A stretch of DNA of 64,000 nt from JBFLXB01 sp964570625 (GCA_964570625.1 CAZMYW010000002.1:1-64000); one strand, 5' to 3'. Shown: positions 48,349 through 56,892, counted from the stretch's first letter. Translations and numbers: made by a program. The notes: generated by a model not told the origin, from the sequence alone.

Positions 48349-49200
48349 GTGGGGTTCGAGATCGAGCGGGAACGGTTCAACGAATTGTTCCAGCATACCT
48401 CGGACGGGGTGATGGTCATCGACCGGACCCTCCGCATCGTGGCCTTCAACCCGTCGGCGGAACGGCTGACCGCGTGTTCGGCAGACGCGGCGGTGGGTCA
48501 GCGGGTGTGTCATGAAGTGGCGGTGTGTCAGAACGCCGAGGGGTTTGAATTGTGCGAGACGGCGTGTCCGGGGCTGGCGGCGATCGATCGCCGCGAAATG
48601 CGTTCGGTGATCGACGTCAATCTGCCGGGGCGCAGTGGACACGTGGCTCCGGCGGCATGTGTGCCGATGCAAGCGTCGGACGGATCGGCGTTGGCCATGA
48701 TTCTGATCCGGGACGTGTCGGATCGCGCGGCGCTCGAAGAAGAAATTTTATCAGTCGAGCGGGTCGACCGGGTGTCGGGGTTATACGCCCGGACCTACTT
48801 CGACGAGTTGTATCGGCGTGAACTGAGATTGGCGGAACGTCAACGGCGGACGTTGGCCGTCGTGATCGTCTCGCTCGCGGGTGACGTGTTGGACGGGCCG
48901 GACGCCGACCAGGTGATCAGGGCGGTGGGTGAGGCGATCCGCACCTCGCTTCGCAAGGTCGATATTGCGGGACGATATGATCACGACGTGTTCGCGATGG
49001 TGCTGTTGGACACGGATTCAGATGGGGTGGCAAGTTCGGTGGCCAGGATTGAGGCGAAGTTGACGACGCAGCGGGCCGAGAAGCGCTTGGGAGATCTCTC
49101 GGCCTCGTATGGCATCGGAACGGTTTCAAAGGATGGGTACGCGGGTCTGCTCAAGGCGGCTCGGCACTCGCTCAAGCGGTTGCCGTCCCCGCCCCCGTGA
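48349..49200 (+). CDS. PAS domain plus degenerate GGDEF protein
   Basis: 283 residues from the GTG at 48349 (GGAGGAG just before it); a GTG at 48274 inside ffh is an alternative. The PAS domain (residues 5-125) carries cysteines at 43, 54, 60, 69 and 73, including CHEVAVC and CETAC, a pattern that could bind a metal or Fe-S centre or sense redox. The C-terminal half has the GGDEF fold (RVDRVSGLYARTYFDELYRRELRLAERQRR), but the signature site reads GRYDHDVF, so cyclase activity is unlikely. It occupies the position between ffh and rpsP. Role unknown, possibly redox-dependent control of translation genes. Confidence 0.75.
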   Translation: MGFEIERERFNELFQHTSDGVMVIDRTLRIVAFNPSAERLTACSADAAVGQRVCHEVAVCQNAEGFELCETACPGLAAIDRREMRSVIDVNLPGRSGHVAPAACVPMQASDGSALAMILIRDVSDRAALEEEILSVERVDRVSGLYARTYFDELYRRELRLAERQRRTLAVVIVSLAGDVLDGPDADQVIRAVGEAIRTSLRKVDIAGRYDHDVFAMVLLDTDSDGVASSVARIEAKLTTQRAEKRLGDLSASYGIGTVSKDGYAGLLKAARHSLKRLPSPPP

Positions 49201-49243
49201 GACCTTCACGCGAGCGGAAAGTCACGCAAGGGAAAGGACGAGT

Positions 49244-49504
49244 ATGGTTAAGATTCGGTTGGCACGACATGGCCGTCACAAGCGGCCGCTCTATCGTATC
49301 GTAGTCGCGGATTCGCAATCCCCCCGAGACGGACGATTCATCGAGGTGCTGGGCACCTATGACCCATTGGCTGCTGAGCCGGCGGTGCGTCTTGACGCGA
49401 ACAAGGCGAAAGGATGGTTGGATCGGGGGGCGCAGATGACGAACACGGTGCGCCATTTGCTCAAGCGAGTCGGTGTCGGGGCTTCGTCTGCACGCGTGGT
49501 GTGA
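49244..49504 (+). CDS. rpsP: 30S ribosomal protein S16
   Basis: 86 residues. VKIRLARHGRHKRPLYRIVVADSQSPRDGRFIEVLGTYDPL is the S16 signature, with a normal C-terminus (AQMTNTVRHLLKRVGV). GGAAAGGA precedes the ATG at 49244; upstream in-frame codons lie in the PAS gene. Its stop codon overlaps the GTG of rimM. Confidence 0.96.
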   Translation: MVKIRLARHGRHKRPLYRIVVADSQSPRDGRFIEVLGTYDPLAAEPAVRLDANKAKGWLDRGAQMTNTVRHLLKRVGVGASSARVV

Positions 49505-50073
49505 GCCACGCAGAGCCGACCGGTGTGAGCCTGATGGACGCAACGAGACCAGGGCCCCGCGAACCGCTGATGGTGGCTCGCTTGCTCAAGCCCGTCGGGC
49601 TTGGAGGCAAAGTGAAGGCGCAATCGTGGTCGGATGCTGCTGATCGCTTTCTGGTTGGGTCCGGATTCTGGGTCATGGCGACACCGCCGGTACGCGTCAC
49701 GCTGGCAGAGGTGGCGGACGCCCCGAAAGGGACGCTGACCTTCCGATTTGAGGGGCGGTCTTCGATCGAGGCGGTGGAGGGTTGGCGGGGGTGTTGCCTG
49801 GCCATCGAGGAATCCGAGCGTGCTCCGCTGCCCGGCGACTCTTTTTATCACGACGAGCTTCGGGGAATGGCAGTGGCAACGGAATCCGGCGAACCGGTCG
49901 GCACGGTTCGCGACGTGTGGTCGGCCGGACCACACGACTTGCTGGTGCTTGAGAGTGGGGAACGGGAACGGTTGTTGCCGATGGTGCGGGCGTTTGTGCT
50001 CCACGTCGATCGCGCGATGCGGCGGGTGACGGTGCGACCGCCAAACGGATGGATGGACGATGCTGCGGTGTGA
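49501..50073 (+). CDS. rimM: Ribosome maturation factor RimM
   Basis: About 190 residues from the GTG at 49501, which overlaps the rpsP stop as GTGA; an ATG at 49534 is an equally reasonable start. The N-terminal RimM domain (ARLLKPVGLGGKVKAQSWSDAADRF, GWRGCCLAIEESE) is divergent. The PRC-barrel domain (YHDELRGMAVATESGEPVGTVRDVWSAGPHDLLVLE, LLPMVRAFVLHVD) is clear. It assists 30S head maturation around S19. The trmD start overlaps its end by 14 bases. Confidence 0.9.
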   Translation: MSHAEPTGVSLMDATRPGPREPLMVARLLKPVGLGGKVKAQSWSDAADRFLVGSGFWVMATPPVRVTLAEVADAPKGTLTFRFEGRSSIEAVEGWRGCCLAIEESERAPLPGDSFYHDELRGMAVATESGEPVGTVRDVWSAGPHDLLVLESGERERLLPMVRAFVLHVDRAMRRVTVRPPNGWMDDAAV

Positions 50074-50827
50074 CATCATCACCTTGTTCCCCGAGATGGT
50101 ACGGGCGGTGTTGGGGACGAGCATCTTGCGGCGCGCGCAGGATCTTGGGAAGGTGGAGGTCCGTGTGATCGACCTTCGCGACTCTGCCGTCGATCGACAT
50201 CGGACGGTCGATGACGTTCCCTACGGCGGCGGCGCCGGGATGGTGTTGAAAGTCGAACCGGTGGCGCGGGCGGTGGAAGCGTTGCGAGGCGATGGAGAAA
50301 TACGACGGTGGGTCCTCACGTCTCCGCGGGGACGACTCTTGACGCACGAACTCGCTGAAGAGTGGAGCGGCGAAACCCGTCGGTTGACGTTCTTGTGCGG
50401 CCACTATGAAGGCGTGGACGAGCGCATTCACGGCACGGCGCCGTGGGAAGAGGTTTCGATCGGCGACTACGTGTTGACCGGGGGGGAGTTGGCGACGCTC
50501 GTGATGGTGGACGCGACCGCGCGGTTGGTTCCCGGAGTGTTGGGCGACCCGCAGTCCACGCGTGAAGAATCGTTCGTCGAGCGGCTGTTGGAGTACCCCC
50601 AATATACCAGGCCGGCGGAATTCCGCGGCATGCGGGTGCCGGAGGTGTTGCTCTCGGGGCATCATGAGGAGATACGCCGATGGCGGCGCGAGCAGTCGTT
50701 ACGGGAAACCCGCCGTCGGCGGCCCGACCTGTTGGCGGGAGCGCGCCTAAGCGACGAAGAACGGGCGCAGGTCGTGCGAGACGACGCCGAGTCAGTGACG
50801 ACCGGCTCGATGGGTGAAGTGAACTGA
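50060..50827 (+). CDS. trmD: tRNA (guanine-N1)-methyltransferase TrmD
   Basis: 255 residues. It methylates G37 of tRNAs to prevent frameshifting. Motifs are CDIITLFPEMV, DDVPYGGGAGMVLKVEPV, LCGHYEGVDERI and EEVSIGDYVLTGGELATLVMVDA (the trefoil knot binding SAM), with YTRPAEFRGMRVPEVLLSGHH in the C-terminal domain. The Asp of the DxxR-type catalytic region is in place. ATG start, overlapping rimM. Confidence 0.96.
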   Translation: MLRCDIITLFPEMVRAVLGTSILRRAQDLGKVEVRVIDLRDSAVDRHRTVDDVPYGGGAGMVLKVEPVARAVEALRGDGEIRRWVLTSPRGRLLTHELAEEWSGETRRLTFLCGHYEGVDERIHGTAPWEEVSIGDYVLTGGELATLVMVDATARLVPGVLGDPQSTREESFVERLLEYPQYTRPAEFRGMRVPEVLLSGHHEEIRRWRREQSLRETRRRRPDLLAGARLSDEERAQVVRDDAESVTTGSMGEVN

Positions 50828-50840
50828 GTGTTCGTGTAAA

Positions 50841-50873
50841 CGGGACCTGGAGCGTACGCTCTAGGCTGTCCCG
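50841..50873 (+). promoter_or_regulatory. RNA hairpin in the rplS leader
   Basis: CGGGAC (50841-50846) pairs with GTCCCG (50868-50873), and a perfect inner palindrome GAGCGTACGCTC (50850-50861) forms a second stem. The structure ends one base before the GGTAAGGAGG ribosome binding region of rplS, where an L19-binding leader or stem could control translation. Confidence 0.5.
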
Positions 50874-50889
50874 GGTAAGGAGGCTCCAC

Positions 50890-51309
50890 ATGAACCAAAT
50901 GCAGCGGATCGAAAAACGGTGGCTCAAAACCGGGGCTCCGGAGTTTGAGGTGGGCGATACGGTCCGCGTCCACGTGAAAGTCATCGAAGGCGAAAAAGAG
51001 CGGATCCAGGTGTTCGAGGGGGTCGTGATCGCCAGAAAAGGCACCAGCAACCGGGAAACTTTCTCGGTCCGAAAGGTGGCTTACAACGTTGGCGTGGAGC
51101 GAATGTTTCCAGTACACTCTCCTTTTGTTGAGAAGGTGGAGGTGGTTCGCTCCGGCCGCGTGCGGCGCGCCAAACTGTATTATCTCCGATCCAAACAGGG
51201 GCGGGCGGCGCGGATCGCTGAGCGGGGTACGGAAGCCCGAGCAGCGAAAACCCAGGGCGGCGCGGAAGAGGCCGAGGCGGTCACCGTCGAGACCATCCCC
51301 GTTTCCTAG
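50890..51309 (+). CDS. rplS: 50S ribosomal protein L19
   Basis: 139 residues. The L19 core is complete (FEVGDTVRVHVKVIEGEKERIQVFEGVVIARKG, FTVRK-like FSVRKVAYNVGVERMFPVHSPFVEKVEV, RRAKLYYLRSKQGRAARIAE). It is followed by an acidic tail of about 30 residues not found in short L19 proteins (GGAEEAEAVTVETIPVS). AAGGAGG precedes the ATG. It sits at the 30S-50S interface near the protein L14. Confidence 0.96.
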   Translation: MNQMQRIEKRWLKTGAPEFEVGDTVRVHVKVIEGEKERIQVFEGVVIARKGTSNRETFSVRKVAYNVGVERMFPVHSPFVEKVEVVRSGRVRRAKLYYLRSKQGRAARIAERGTEARAAKTQGGAEEAEAVTVETIPVS

Positions 51310-51342
51310 TTCGGCGACCTCCCCGCTGGAGGCGGGTCTGGA

Positions 51343-51951
51343 GTGCTCAAGTACGAGCAGGAACTGGTCGCCTCGGGACACGTCACCATCGCAGGGATCG
51401 ACGAAGCCGGCCGAGGTCCGTTGGCTGGCCCAGTGGTCGCGGCGGCGGTGATTTTGCCGTGGGACTGCCTCATCCCCGGCGTGCGGGACTCGAAGATCGT
51501 GCCGCCGCGTGAACGAGAGCGCCTGTATTATGAGATTGTCGGACGCGCCTCGGCCGTAGGCCTTGGCGTCGTCGATGTTCGGGATATCGATCGGATCAAC
51601 ATCTTTCACGCCACCGTGAAGGCCATGGAACAGGCCGTCCACCGGTTACATGTTCAACCCGATGCGTTGCTGGTCGACGCGATGTCGCTACCGGGAATCA
51701 AGATCCCGCAGCGGGCGATCGTTCACGGCGACGCCACCAGCTATTTGATTGCCGCCGCGTCCATTGTTGCGAAGGTTTCCCGGGATCGATTTATGACCGA
51801 CTATCACGCCCGCTATCCCCGTTATGAGTTTGCGGTCCACAAGGGTTATGGCACCCCGCGTCACCTTGAACGGCTCGTGCGCCTCGGCCCGTGTCCCATT
51901 CATCGCCGGACCTTTCGTCGGGTCACGACCGAGACGGTGGGCCATGGGTAG
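51343..51951 (+). CDS. rnhB: Ribonuclease HII
   Basis: 202 residues. IAGIDEAGRGPLAGPVVAAAVIL carries the first two catalytic acids (DE), PDALLVDAMSLPG the third and ASIVAKVSRDRFM the fourth. SKIVPPRERERLY and HKGYGTPRHLERLVRLGPCPIHRRTF are family features. It removes ribonucleotides from DNA. The GTG start at 51343 follows GGAGGCGGG. The end overlaps yraN by eight bases. Confidence 0.95.
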   Translation: MLKYEQELVASGHVTIAGIDEAGRGPLAGPVVAAAVILPWDCLIPGVRDSKIVPPRERERLYYEIVGRASAVGLGVVDVRDIDRINIFHATVKAMEQAVHRLHVQPDALLVDAMSLPGIKIPQRAIVHGDATSYLIAAASIVAKVSRDRFMTDYHARYPRYEFAVHKGYGTPRHLERLVRLGPCPIHRRTFRRVTTETVGHG

Positions 51952-52321
51952 TGAAACCGATACGTTTGCTCGGCGCGGCGAGGCCGTGGCGTCGGACGCG
52001 TTGATCCGACGGGGGTATCGAATCGTCGAGCGCAACTGTCGCTCGCGCTGGGGTGAACTGGACGTGGTGGCTTACGACGGCGATACCTTAGTGTTCGTCG
52101 AAGTCAAGGCGCGCCGGGCTCTACAGTTCGGCGACCCGGCGTATGCGGTTGATCGACGGAAACAACAACGAATCGTGCGGTTGGCGCAGCGGTACCTCTC
52201 CCGGCGACGGTTGGGGGAGCCCCTGTGCCGGTTTGACATTGTCGTCATCGACGAGCGAATGGCTTGGACACCTCGAGTGGAGGTGATCACCAATGCCTTC
52301 GACGCCTCGGGACTGCTCTAG
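51944..52321 (+). CDS. yraN: YraN-family endonuclease-like protein
   Basis: About 125 residues from the ATG at 51944, inside the rnhB end. The UPF0102 restriction-endonuclease-like core is RRGEAVASDALIRRGYRIVERNCRSRWGELDVVAYDGDTLVFVEVKARR, with GELDxV and FVEVKxR as the D/ExK-type pair. The family accompanies rnhB in many genomes and has been linked to DNA recombination or repair, but no activity is firmly established. Confidence 0.9.
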   Translation: MGSETDTFARRGEAVASDALIRRGYRIVERNCRSRWGELDVVAYDGDTLVFVEVKARRALQFGDPAYAVDRRKQQRIVRLAQRYLSRRRLGEPLCRFDIVVIDERMAWTPRVEVITNAFDASGLL

Positions 52322-52355
52322 CGCGCGGCACGTCACCACGGAGTGAGCGAAACCC

Positions 52356-52742
52356 ATGTTGAGCGGAATCAATACCGATATTGAGCACAACGGGAAAATC
52401 TATCACGTCCAAACCGAAGACGGAGGGCATCAAAACCCCGTCATCGTGACCCATCTCTTCGCCGGGGGAGCGATCCTGTCATCTCGCAAAGTGTCCTATG
52501 CCGATGTCCTGAAATCCGGACCGAATCCGGATGTCATCAGGGAGATGATGAAGGAGCAGCACCAGGGGATGATCAAGAGCCTGAGCTCGGACCAGCTCTC
52601 CGGCGCCGGCCAGTCCTCGGCCGCTCGCAAGAGCGAGGCCCAACCCCTCGTGCCGCCTCCACCGCCAATCCCCAGCGGGCGTCGGACGCTTGATGACGTC
52701 ATCGAGGAATACCTGCAGTCCAAGCGGAGCCAGAGCGTGTGA
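52356..52742 (+). CDS. Conserved hypothetical protein
   Basis: 128 residues. The N-terminal part (MLSGINTDIEHNGKIYHVQTEDGGHQNPVIVTHLFAGGAILSSRKVSYAD) looks like a short beta module seen in unnamed proteins of Nitrospirota and deltaproteobacteria. A helix (MMKEQHQGMIKSL), a Pro-rich linker (PPPPPIP) and a C-terminal amphipathic helix (LDDVIEEYLQSK) follow. The layout suggests an adaptor. Its stop overlaps the ftsE ATG, which points to a link with the division/envelope block. Function unknown. Confidence 0.75.
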   Translation: MLSGINTDIEHNGKIYHVQTEDGGHQNPVIVTHLFAGGAILSSRKVSYADVLKSGPNPDVIREMMKEQHQGMIKSLSSDQLSGAGQSSAARKSEAQPLVPPPPPIPSGRRTLDDVIEEYLQSKRSQSV

Positions 52743-53491
52743 TGTCTGCCCAGGCGGTCTTCGGGCGTCGTCTGAACCTGTCGCCCGATCGTGCAGCCGA
52801 GCCGTTTCCGCTCGGGGTACAGATCGTCGATGTGTGGAAGTCGTTTCTCCCCGGTATTCACGTCTTACAAGGTGCATCGCTTCAGGTGGTTCGGGGAGGC
52901 CTGGTGGTCGTCGAGGGTCCGACTGGCGCCGGAAAGAGCACGTTGTTGCGGCTGGTGGCCGGGATTGAGCGGCCCAATGCGGGACGAATTGCCGTCAGCG
53001 GAGCCGAAGTCAGCGGGGCCGGGCCCGCAGCCCTCGCTCATGTCCGGCGAACCATGGGCATGTTCCTGACGGGGATGCCCCTGTTGAGCCACCTGACGGT
53101 CGGTGAAAATGTGGCGTTGGTTCTTCGCGCGGTGAACCTTCCCTTTCGGGAGCGCCGAGTGCGCGTCTACGAGACCCTCAAGACGTTCGGACTCGAGGGC
53201 CGCCGAGACCATTACCCCGACCACCTGTCCGCGGGGGAGGCCCAGTGTGTCGGTCTGGCGCGGGCGTTGGCATCGCGTCCTGCGGTGGTGTTGGCCGACG
53301 AGCCGACCGCGATGCTGGATCGTGCGACTGCGGCTTCGGTGTTACGGGTGTTGCGGGACGTTCACGCCCGCGGCGTCACCATCTTGATGGCGACACATGA
53401 TTCGGACGTCGCGACGTCTTTGGGGGCTCGTCGATTCCTCTTGCGCGGCGGACGCGTGGAAGACGCTCCGGCCAGAAAGGGCTTCGCGTGA
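52742..53491 (+). CDS. ftsE: Divergent cell-division ATPase FtsE
   Basis: 249 residues from the ATG at 52742. ABC ATPase of the FtsE type by context and H-loop (ILMATHD). Walker A is EGPTGAGKST (59-67) and Walker B VVLADEPTAMLD. Two catalytic motifs are altered: the Q-loop, IFQD in E. coli, reads MFLT (107-110) with Leu for the Gln, and the signature LSGGEQQ reads LSAGEAQ (162-168). Core ATPase residues remain, so activity may be slow or strongly regulated. It pairs with FtsX (GTGA overlap) to drive periplasmic EnvC and amidases. Confidence 0.88.
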   Translation: MSAQAVFGRRLNLSPDRAAEPFPLGVQIVDVWKSFLPGIHVLQGASLQVVRGGLVVVEGPTGAGKSTLLRLVAGIERPNAGRIAVSGAEVSGAGPAALAHVRRTMGMFLTGMPLLSHLTVGENVALVLRAVNLPFRERRVRVYETLKTFGLEGRRDHYPDHLSAGEAQCVGLARALASRPAVVLADEPTAMLDRATAASVLRVLRDVHARGVTILMATHDSDVATSLGARRFLLRGGRVEDAPARKGFA

Positions 53492-54351
53492 AAGCGGGCT
53501 ATCGAGGACCCACGACGTGGGTCACGATCACCGCCGCGGTGGTGTTGACCTTGACCGGGGGCTGCTGGCTCGTGGCGTGGAACGCGTGGGTGCTGATGCG
53601 CGGGTGGCGGGCCGATGTGAAGGTCGTCGTGTATCTGGCGGACTCGGTGTCGGGGGCCGAGATCGACGCCCTCCGCACCGCGATCGCCTCGGAACCGACG
53701 GTGAGCGCCCAACGGATGATGTCGAAGGACCAAGCACAAGAGGAGTTCCTGCGGTTTATGCAGTTGGACCGGTCATCGTTGGACGGGCTCGGAGAAAACC
53801 CGTTTCCCGCGTCGATCGAGGTCTCCATGAGCGAACACGCCCAGCGTCCCGAGACGATGGGGCGCCTGGCCTTGCGCTGGTCGGCGTTTCCAGGGGTGGA
53901 GGAGGTTCGTTACGGAGAAAGCCTCATTCGGGACCTGAGCATCGCGGCCCGCGCCGTATCGATCTTGGGAACGGCGGTCGGAGTGGCGCTCGCCGGTGGG
54001 GTGGCGGTGGTGATCGGCGTGATGGTGCACATTTCGTTCCGGTATCGCGCAGCGGAGGTGTCCCTGTTGCGTCTGTTCGGCGCGTCTGAGGGTGTCATCG
54101 TCAAACCGTTTCTCCTGGAGGGGCTTACCATTGGACTGTTGGGCGGTCTGATCGCTTCCGCCTTATTGAGCGGAGCTTGGCTGGCGCTCCGATACCGATG
54201 GGGCGCCGCGTTCGAGGGGCTGCTGGCGGGATGGGTCGATCGAGTGGACTTTCCCGCCGCACTGCTGCCGGGTTTGATCGGTCTGGGCATTGTGGTGGGG
54301 GCGATTGGAAGCCTTATTGCGGTTCGTCGCGTCCGACACGCGACCCTGTGA
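53488..54351 (+). CDS. ftsX: Cell-division membrane protein FtsX
   Basis: 287 residues with four membrane segments: one near the N-terminus (TWVTITAAVVLTLTGGCWLVAW) and three in the C-terminal half. The first periplasmic loop (about 40-150; VVVYLADSVSGAEIDALRTAI, AQRMMSKDQAQEEFLR) has the usual FtsX extracellular domain. The C-terminal FtsX/MacB-type permease region (EVSLLRLFGASEGVIVKPFLLEGLTIGLLGGL) is clear. Start GTG overlaps ftsE. The EnvC-like gene follows 25 bases later, the expected partner at the loop. Confidence 0.92.
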   Translation: MKAGYRGPTTWVTITAAVVLTLTGGCWLVAWNAWVLMRGWRADVKVVVYLADSVSGAEIDALRTAIASEPTVSAQRMMSKDQAQEEFLRFMQLDRSSLDGLGENPFPASIEVSMSEHAQRPETMGRLALRWSAFPGVEEVRYGESLIRDLSIAARAVSILGTAVGVALAGGVAVVIGVMVHISFRYRAAEVSLLRLFGASEGVIVKPFLLEGLTIGLLGGLIASALLSGAWLALRYRWGAAFEGLLAGWVDRVDFPAALLPGLIGLGIVVGAIGSLIAVRRVRHATL

Positions 54352-54376
54352 ATGTAGAGTCGCATGGCGTCGCGCC

Positions 54377-55531
54377 ATGGCGGCGGGGCTCGTGTTCTTC
54401 CTGCTCGCGACGAACGTCGCGGTTTCGTGGGCGAAAGAATCCCTGGCGGACCGTATTGCCAAGGAGCGCCAAGAACTGTCGGTGCTTCAAGAAGAGTTGG
54501 ATCGAATCAAGAAACAGCGTGACCGCGTGCAGTCCAAGGAACGGACAGTGGCGGTGCGGCTTCGAGAGTCGGAACGGGTGTTGACGATTCAACGTCGCGC
54601 GCTCCGACTCGCAGAGTTGAGCGTGGACCACAAAGATCAGGAAATCGCGGATGCGGTGCGCGCACTGTCGGGGTTCCAGGCGCGAGCCGAAGAGACCCGT
54701 CGAGTGGCCCGAACGCGGGTTCGCGAACTGGCGAAGTGGCGAGGAGTGTACGACGGCACTGTGGTGATGGCTGCCGCGCCGGCGGAGATGACCATCCGCT
54801 ACGACACGGTTCGACGGGTGGTTGCCCGGGACCGTCGTGTGGTGGTGGAGGCGCAGGCTGCGGCGGTCTCGGTCTTGGAGCAGGTCCAGACCCTGGAGCG
54901 GTTACGACGAGACCTGGAACGAGATCGCGGTGAGGAGCGGGCTGCGCTCAAAGCGGTTCTGTCCGAGCGGGAGGCCAGGAGTCGTCTGTTGGGCGAGCTT
55001 CGCACCGAGCGGGTCGCGTACTCCAAATCGATCCGGGATCTCGAAGACGCGTCGCGACGGCTGGAAGCGCTCATCGGCGATCTGGTACGAGCATCCAAAT
55101 CTCCCGCGGACGGCATTGGCCTGGCGAAGCTCAAGGGACGCCTGATCTGGCCGGTACAAGGTGAGGTGGTAGGATTGTTCGGCCGTCACAAACACCCGCG
55201 GTTCGGCACCTACGTGGACCGTAAAGGGATTGAAATCAAAGTCGCGGATAAGGAGGCGATCCGAGCGGTGGCTGACGGAATGGTTGCCTACGCGGATCGG
55301 GTCAAAGGGTATGGTATGGTAGTGATCGTAGATCATGGCGATCGGTTCCTCTCCCTGTATGCGAATGCGGGATCGGTCCAGGTCCGGCCGGGTCACGCGG
55401 TGGGGGCGGGCGAACCGCTCGGAGAGTCTTCGTCGGCGGAGAGTGACGGCCGGGTATACTTCGAATTGAGACACGGAGAAAGTCCGCTTAATCCACTGGG
55501 GTGGCTGCTGAAACGAGGAGGCAAGGAATGA
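54377..55531 (+). CDS. envC: EnvC-like murein hydrolase activator
   Basis: About 384 residues from the ATG at 54377. Signal peptide (to AWA or SWA near residue 22), then a long coiled coil (25-240), then a LytM/M23 domain. The catalytic metal ligands are lost: the HxGxD position reads DRKGIEI and the HxHxLY end reads LYANAG. As in E. coli EnvC, it should activate amidases rather than cut peptidoglycan itself. The FtsEX-EnvC order supports this. It overlaps ctpA as ATGA. Confidence 0.87.
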   Translation: MAAGLVFFLLATNVAVSWAKESLADRIAKERQELSVLQEELDRIKKQRDRVQSKERTVAVRLRESERVLTIQRRALRLAELSVDHKDQEIADAVRALSGFQARAEETRRVARTRVRELAKWRGVYDGTVVMAAAPAEMTIRYDTVRRVVARDRRVVVEAQAAAVSVLEQVQTLERLRRDLERDRGEERAALKAVLSEREARSRLLGELRTERVAYSKSIRDLEDASRRLEALIGDLVRASKSPADGIGLAKLKGRLIWPVQGEVVGLFGRHKHPRFGTYVDRKGIEIKVADKEAIRAVADGMVAYADRVKGYGMVVIVDHGDRFLSLYANAGSVQVRPGHAVGAGEPLGESSSAESDGRVYFELRHGESPLNPLGWLLKRGGKE

Positions 55532-56892
55532 CCAATTATCGACGCGCTGGGTGGGTACCGTTCGGCGTCTTCGTGGTGTTTGTCGCCGGGCTGCTGTCTG
55601 GGCGACTGTTGGAGGGGAAGGGCCTTGCCCAGCAGGGCGAGACCTATGAAGAGTTGCGGCCTTTTACGGAAGTGCTGAACAAGGTCCAACGCGACTACGT
55701 GGAAGAAACCACGACGCGCGACGTCGTGTACGGCGCGATTCGGGGGATGCTGAATACGCTCGACCCGCACTCGGCGTTTATGCCTCCCGAGGTGTACAAA
55801 GAAATGCAGGTCGATACCAAAGGGGAATTCGGGGGTTTGGGCATCCAGATCGGCCTGAAAGACGAACGGCTGACCGTGATCGCCCCGATCGAGGGCACGC
55901 CGGCCGACCGTGCCGGTGTGCTGGCTGGGGATAAGATCGTGAAGATCGACGGCGCGACGACCAAGGATATGACCCTGATGGATGCCGTCAACAAGATGCG
56001 AGGCGCCAAAGGCACCAAGGTGACGTTGGCCCTCGAACGGGAAGGGACCACGTCTCTCCTTGATGTCACGCTCGTCCGCGAGATCATCAAGATCCAAAGC
56101 ACCAAACACAAAGTGCTGGAGAACGGGATTGGGTACGTCAGACTGACGCAATTTCAGGAACAGACCGGGGAGGACTTGGCCAAAGCCCTCGACACCCTGC
56201 GGCAACAGCACATGCAGTCGTTGATTTTAGACCTTCGGAACAACCCGGGGGGCCTTCTAACGTCGGCGGTCGAGGTCTCTGAACAGTTTCTGCCGAAAGG
56301 CAAGGTGGTCGTCTCGATCAAAGGCCGTCAGGGAAAAGGTGAAGAGTACACGGCGGACGGCGACCATCCCATTCTGGATCTTCCGATGATCGTGCTCGTC
56401 AATGAAGGCAGCGCCAGTGCGTCGGAGATCGTGGCCGGTGCGATGCAAGATTGGGGACGGGCGGTGGTGGTGGGTACGACGACGTTCGGCAAAGGGTCGG
56501 TCCAGACGATCATCCCTCTGAGCGATGGATCGGCGGTCAGGTTGACGACGGCGAAGTACTTCACGCCGAAAGACCGATCGATCCAAAACACCGGTATCGA
56601 CCCGACGATCGTGGTCCGGAACGCGGTGAAGGGGGACGTCAAACGTCAGGTGGTGCGCGAACAAGACCTGGAGCGCCACCTTGAAAATGAGTCCGCGCCT
56701 GGAGTTCCTGACCAGTCGCGTGAACCCGTGGAGATCGCCCCGATTCCTGATCTGCCGAAGGATGGCCCCGGCGCTGATGAAGATCTCCAGCTTCAAAAGG
56801 CTATCGAACTGCTGAAAAGTTGGGCGATATTCAAGGACCTTCTGAACCAGCCAGTTCCTCCGACAGAAGCCTCTCGGGGGAATGACACCTAA
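55528..56892 (+). CDS. ctpA: Carboxy-terminal processing protease
   Basis: 454 residues, S41 family, exported via an N-terminal anchor (VPFGVFVVFVAGLLSG). The PDZ domain spans about 95-180 (GGLGIQIGL, IEGTPADRAGVLAGDKIVKIDG). The catalytic serine is S297 (NEGSASASEI) and the lysine K322 (TFGKGSVQ), 25 residues apart as in known Ctp proteases. GAGGAGGCAAGGA precedes the ATG. In this operon it may trim or regulate envelope hydrolases. The C-terminal 80 residues are charged and low in complexity. Confidence 0.94.
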   Translation: MTNYRRAGWVPFGVFVVFVAGLLSGRLLEGKGLAQQGETYEELRPFTEVLNKVQRDYVEETTTRDVVYGAIRGMLNTLDPHSAFMPPEVYKEMQVDTKGEFGGLGIQIGLKDERLTVIAPIEGTPADRAGVLAGDKIVKIDGATTKDMTLMDAVNKMRGAKGTKVTLALEREGTTSLLDVTLVREIIKIQSTKHKVLENGIGYVRLTQFQEQTGEDLAKALDTLRQQHMQSLILDLRNNPGGLLTSAVEVSEQFLPKGKVVVSIKGRQGKGEEYTADGDHPILDLPMIVLVNEGSASASEIVAGAMQDWGRAVVVGTTTFGKGSVQTIIPLSDGSAVRLTTAKYFTPKDRSIQNTGIDPTIVVRNAVKGDVKRQVVREQDLERHLENESAPGVPDQSREPVEIAPIPDLPKDGPGADEDLQLQKAIELLKSWAIFKDLLNQPVPPTEASRGNDT

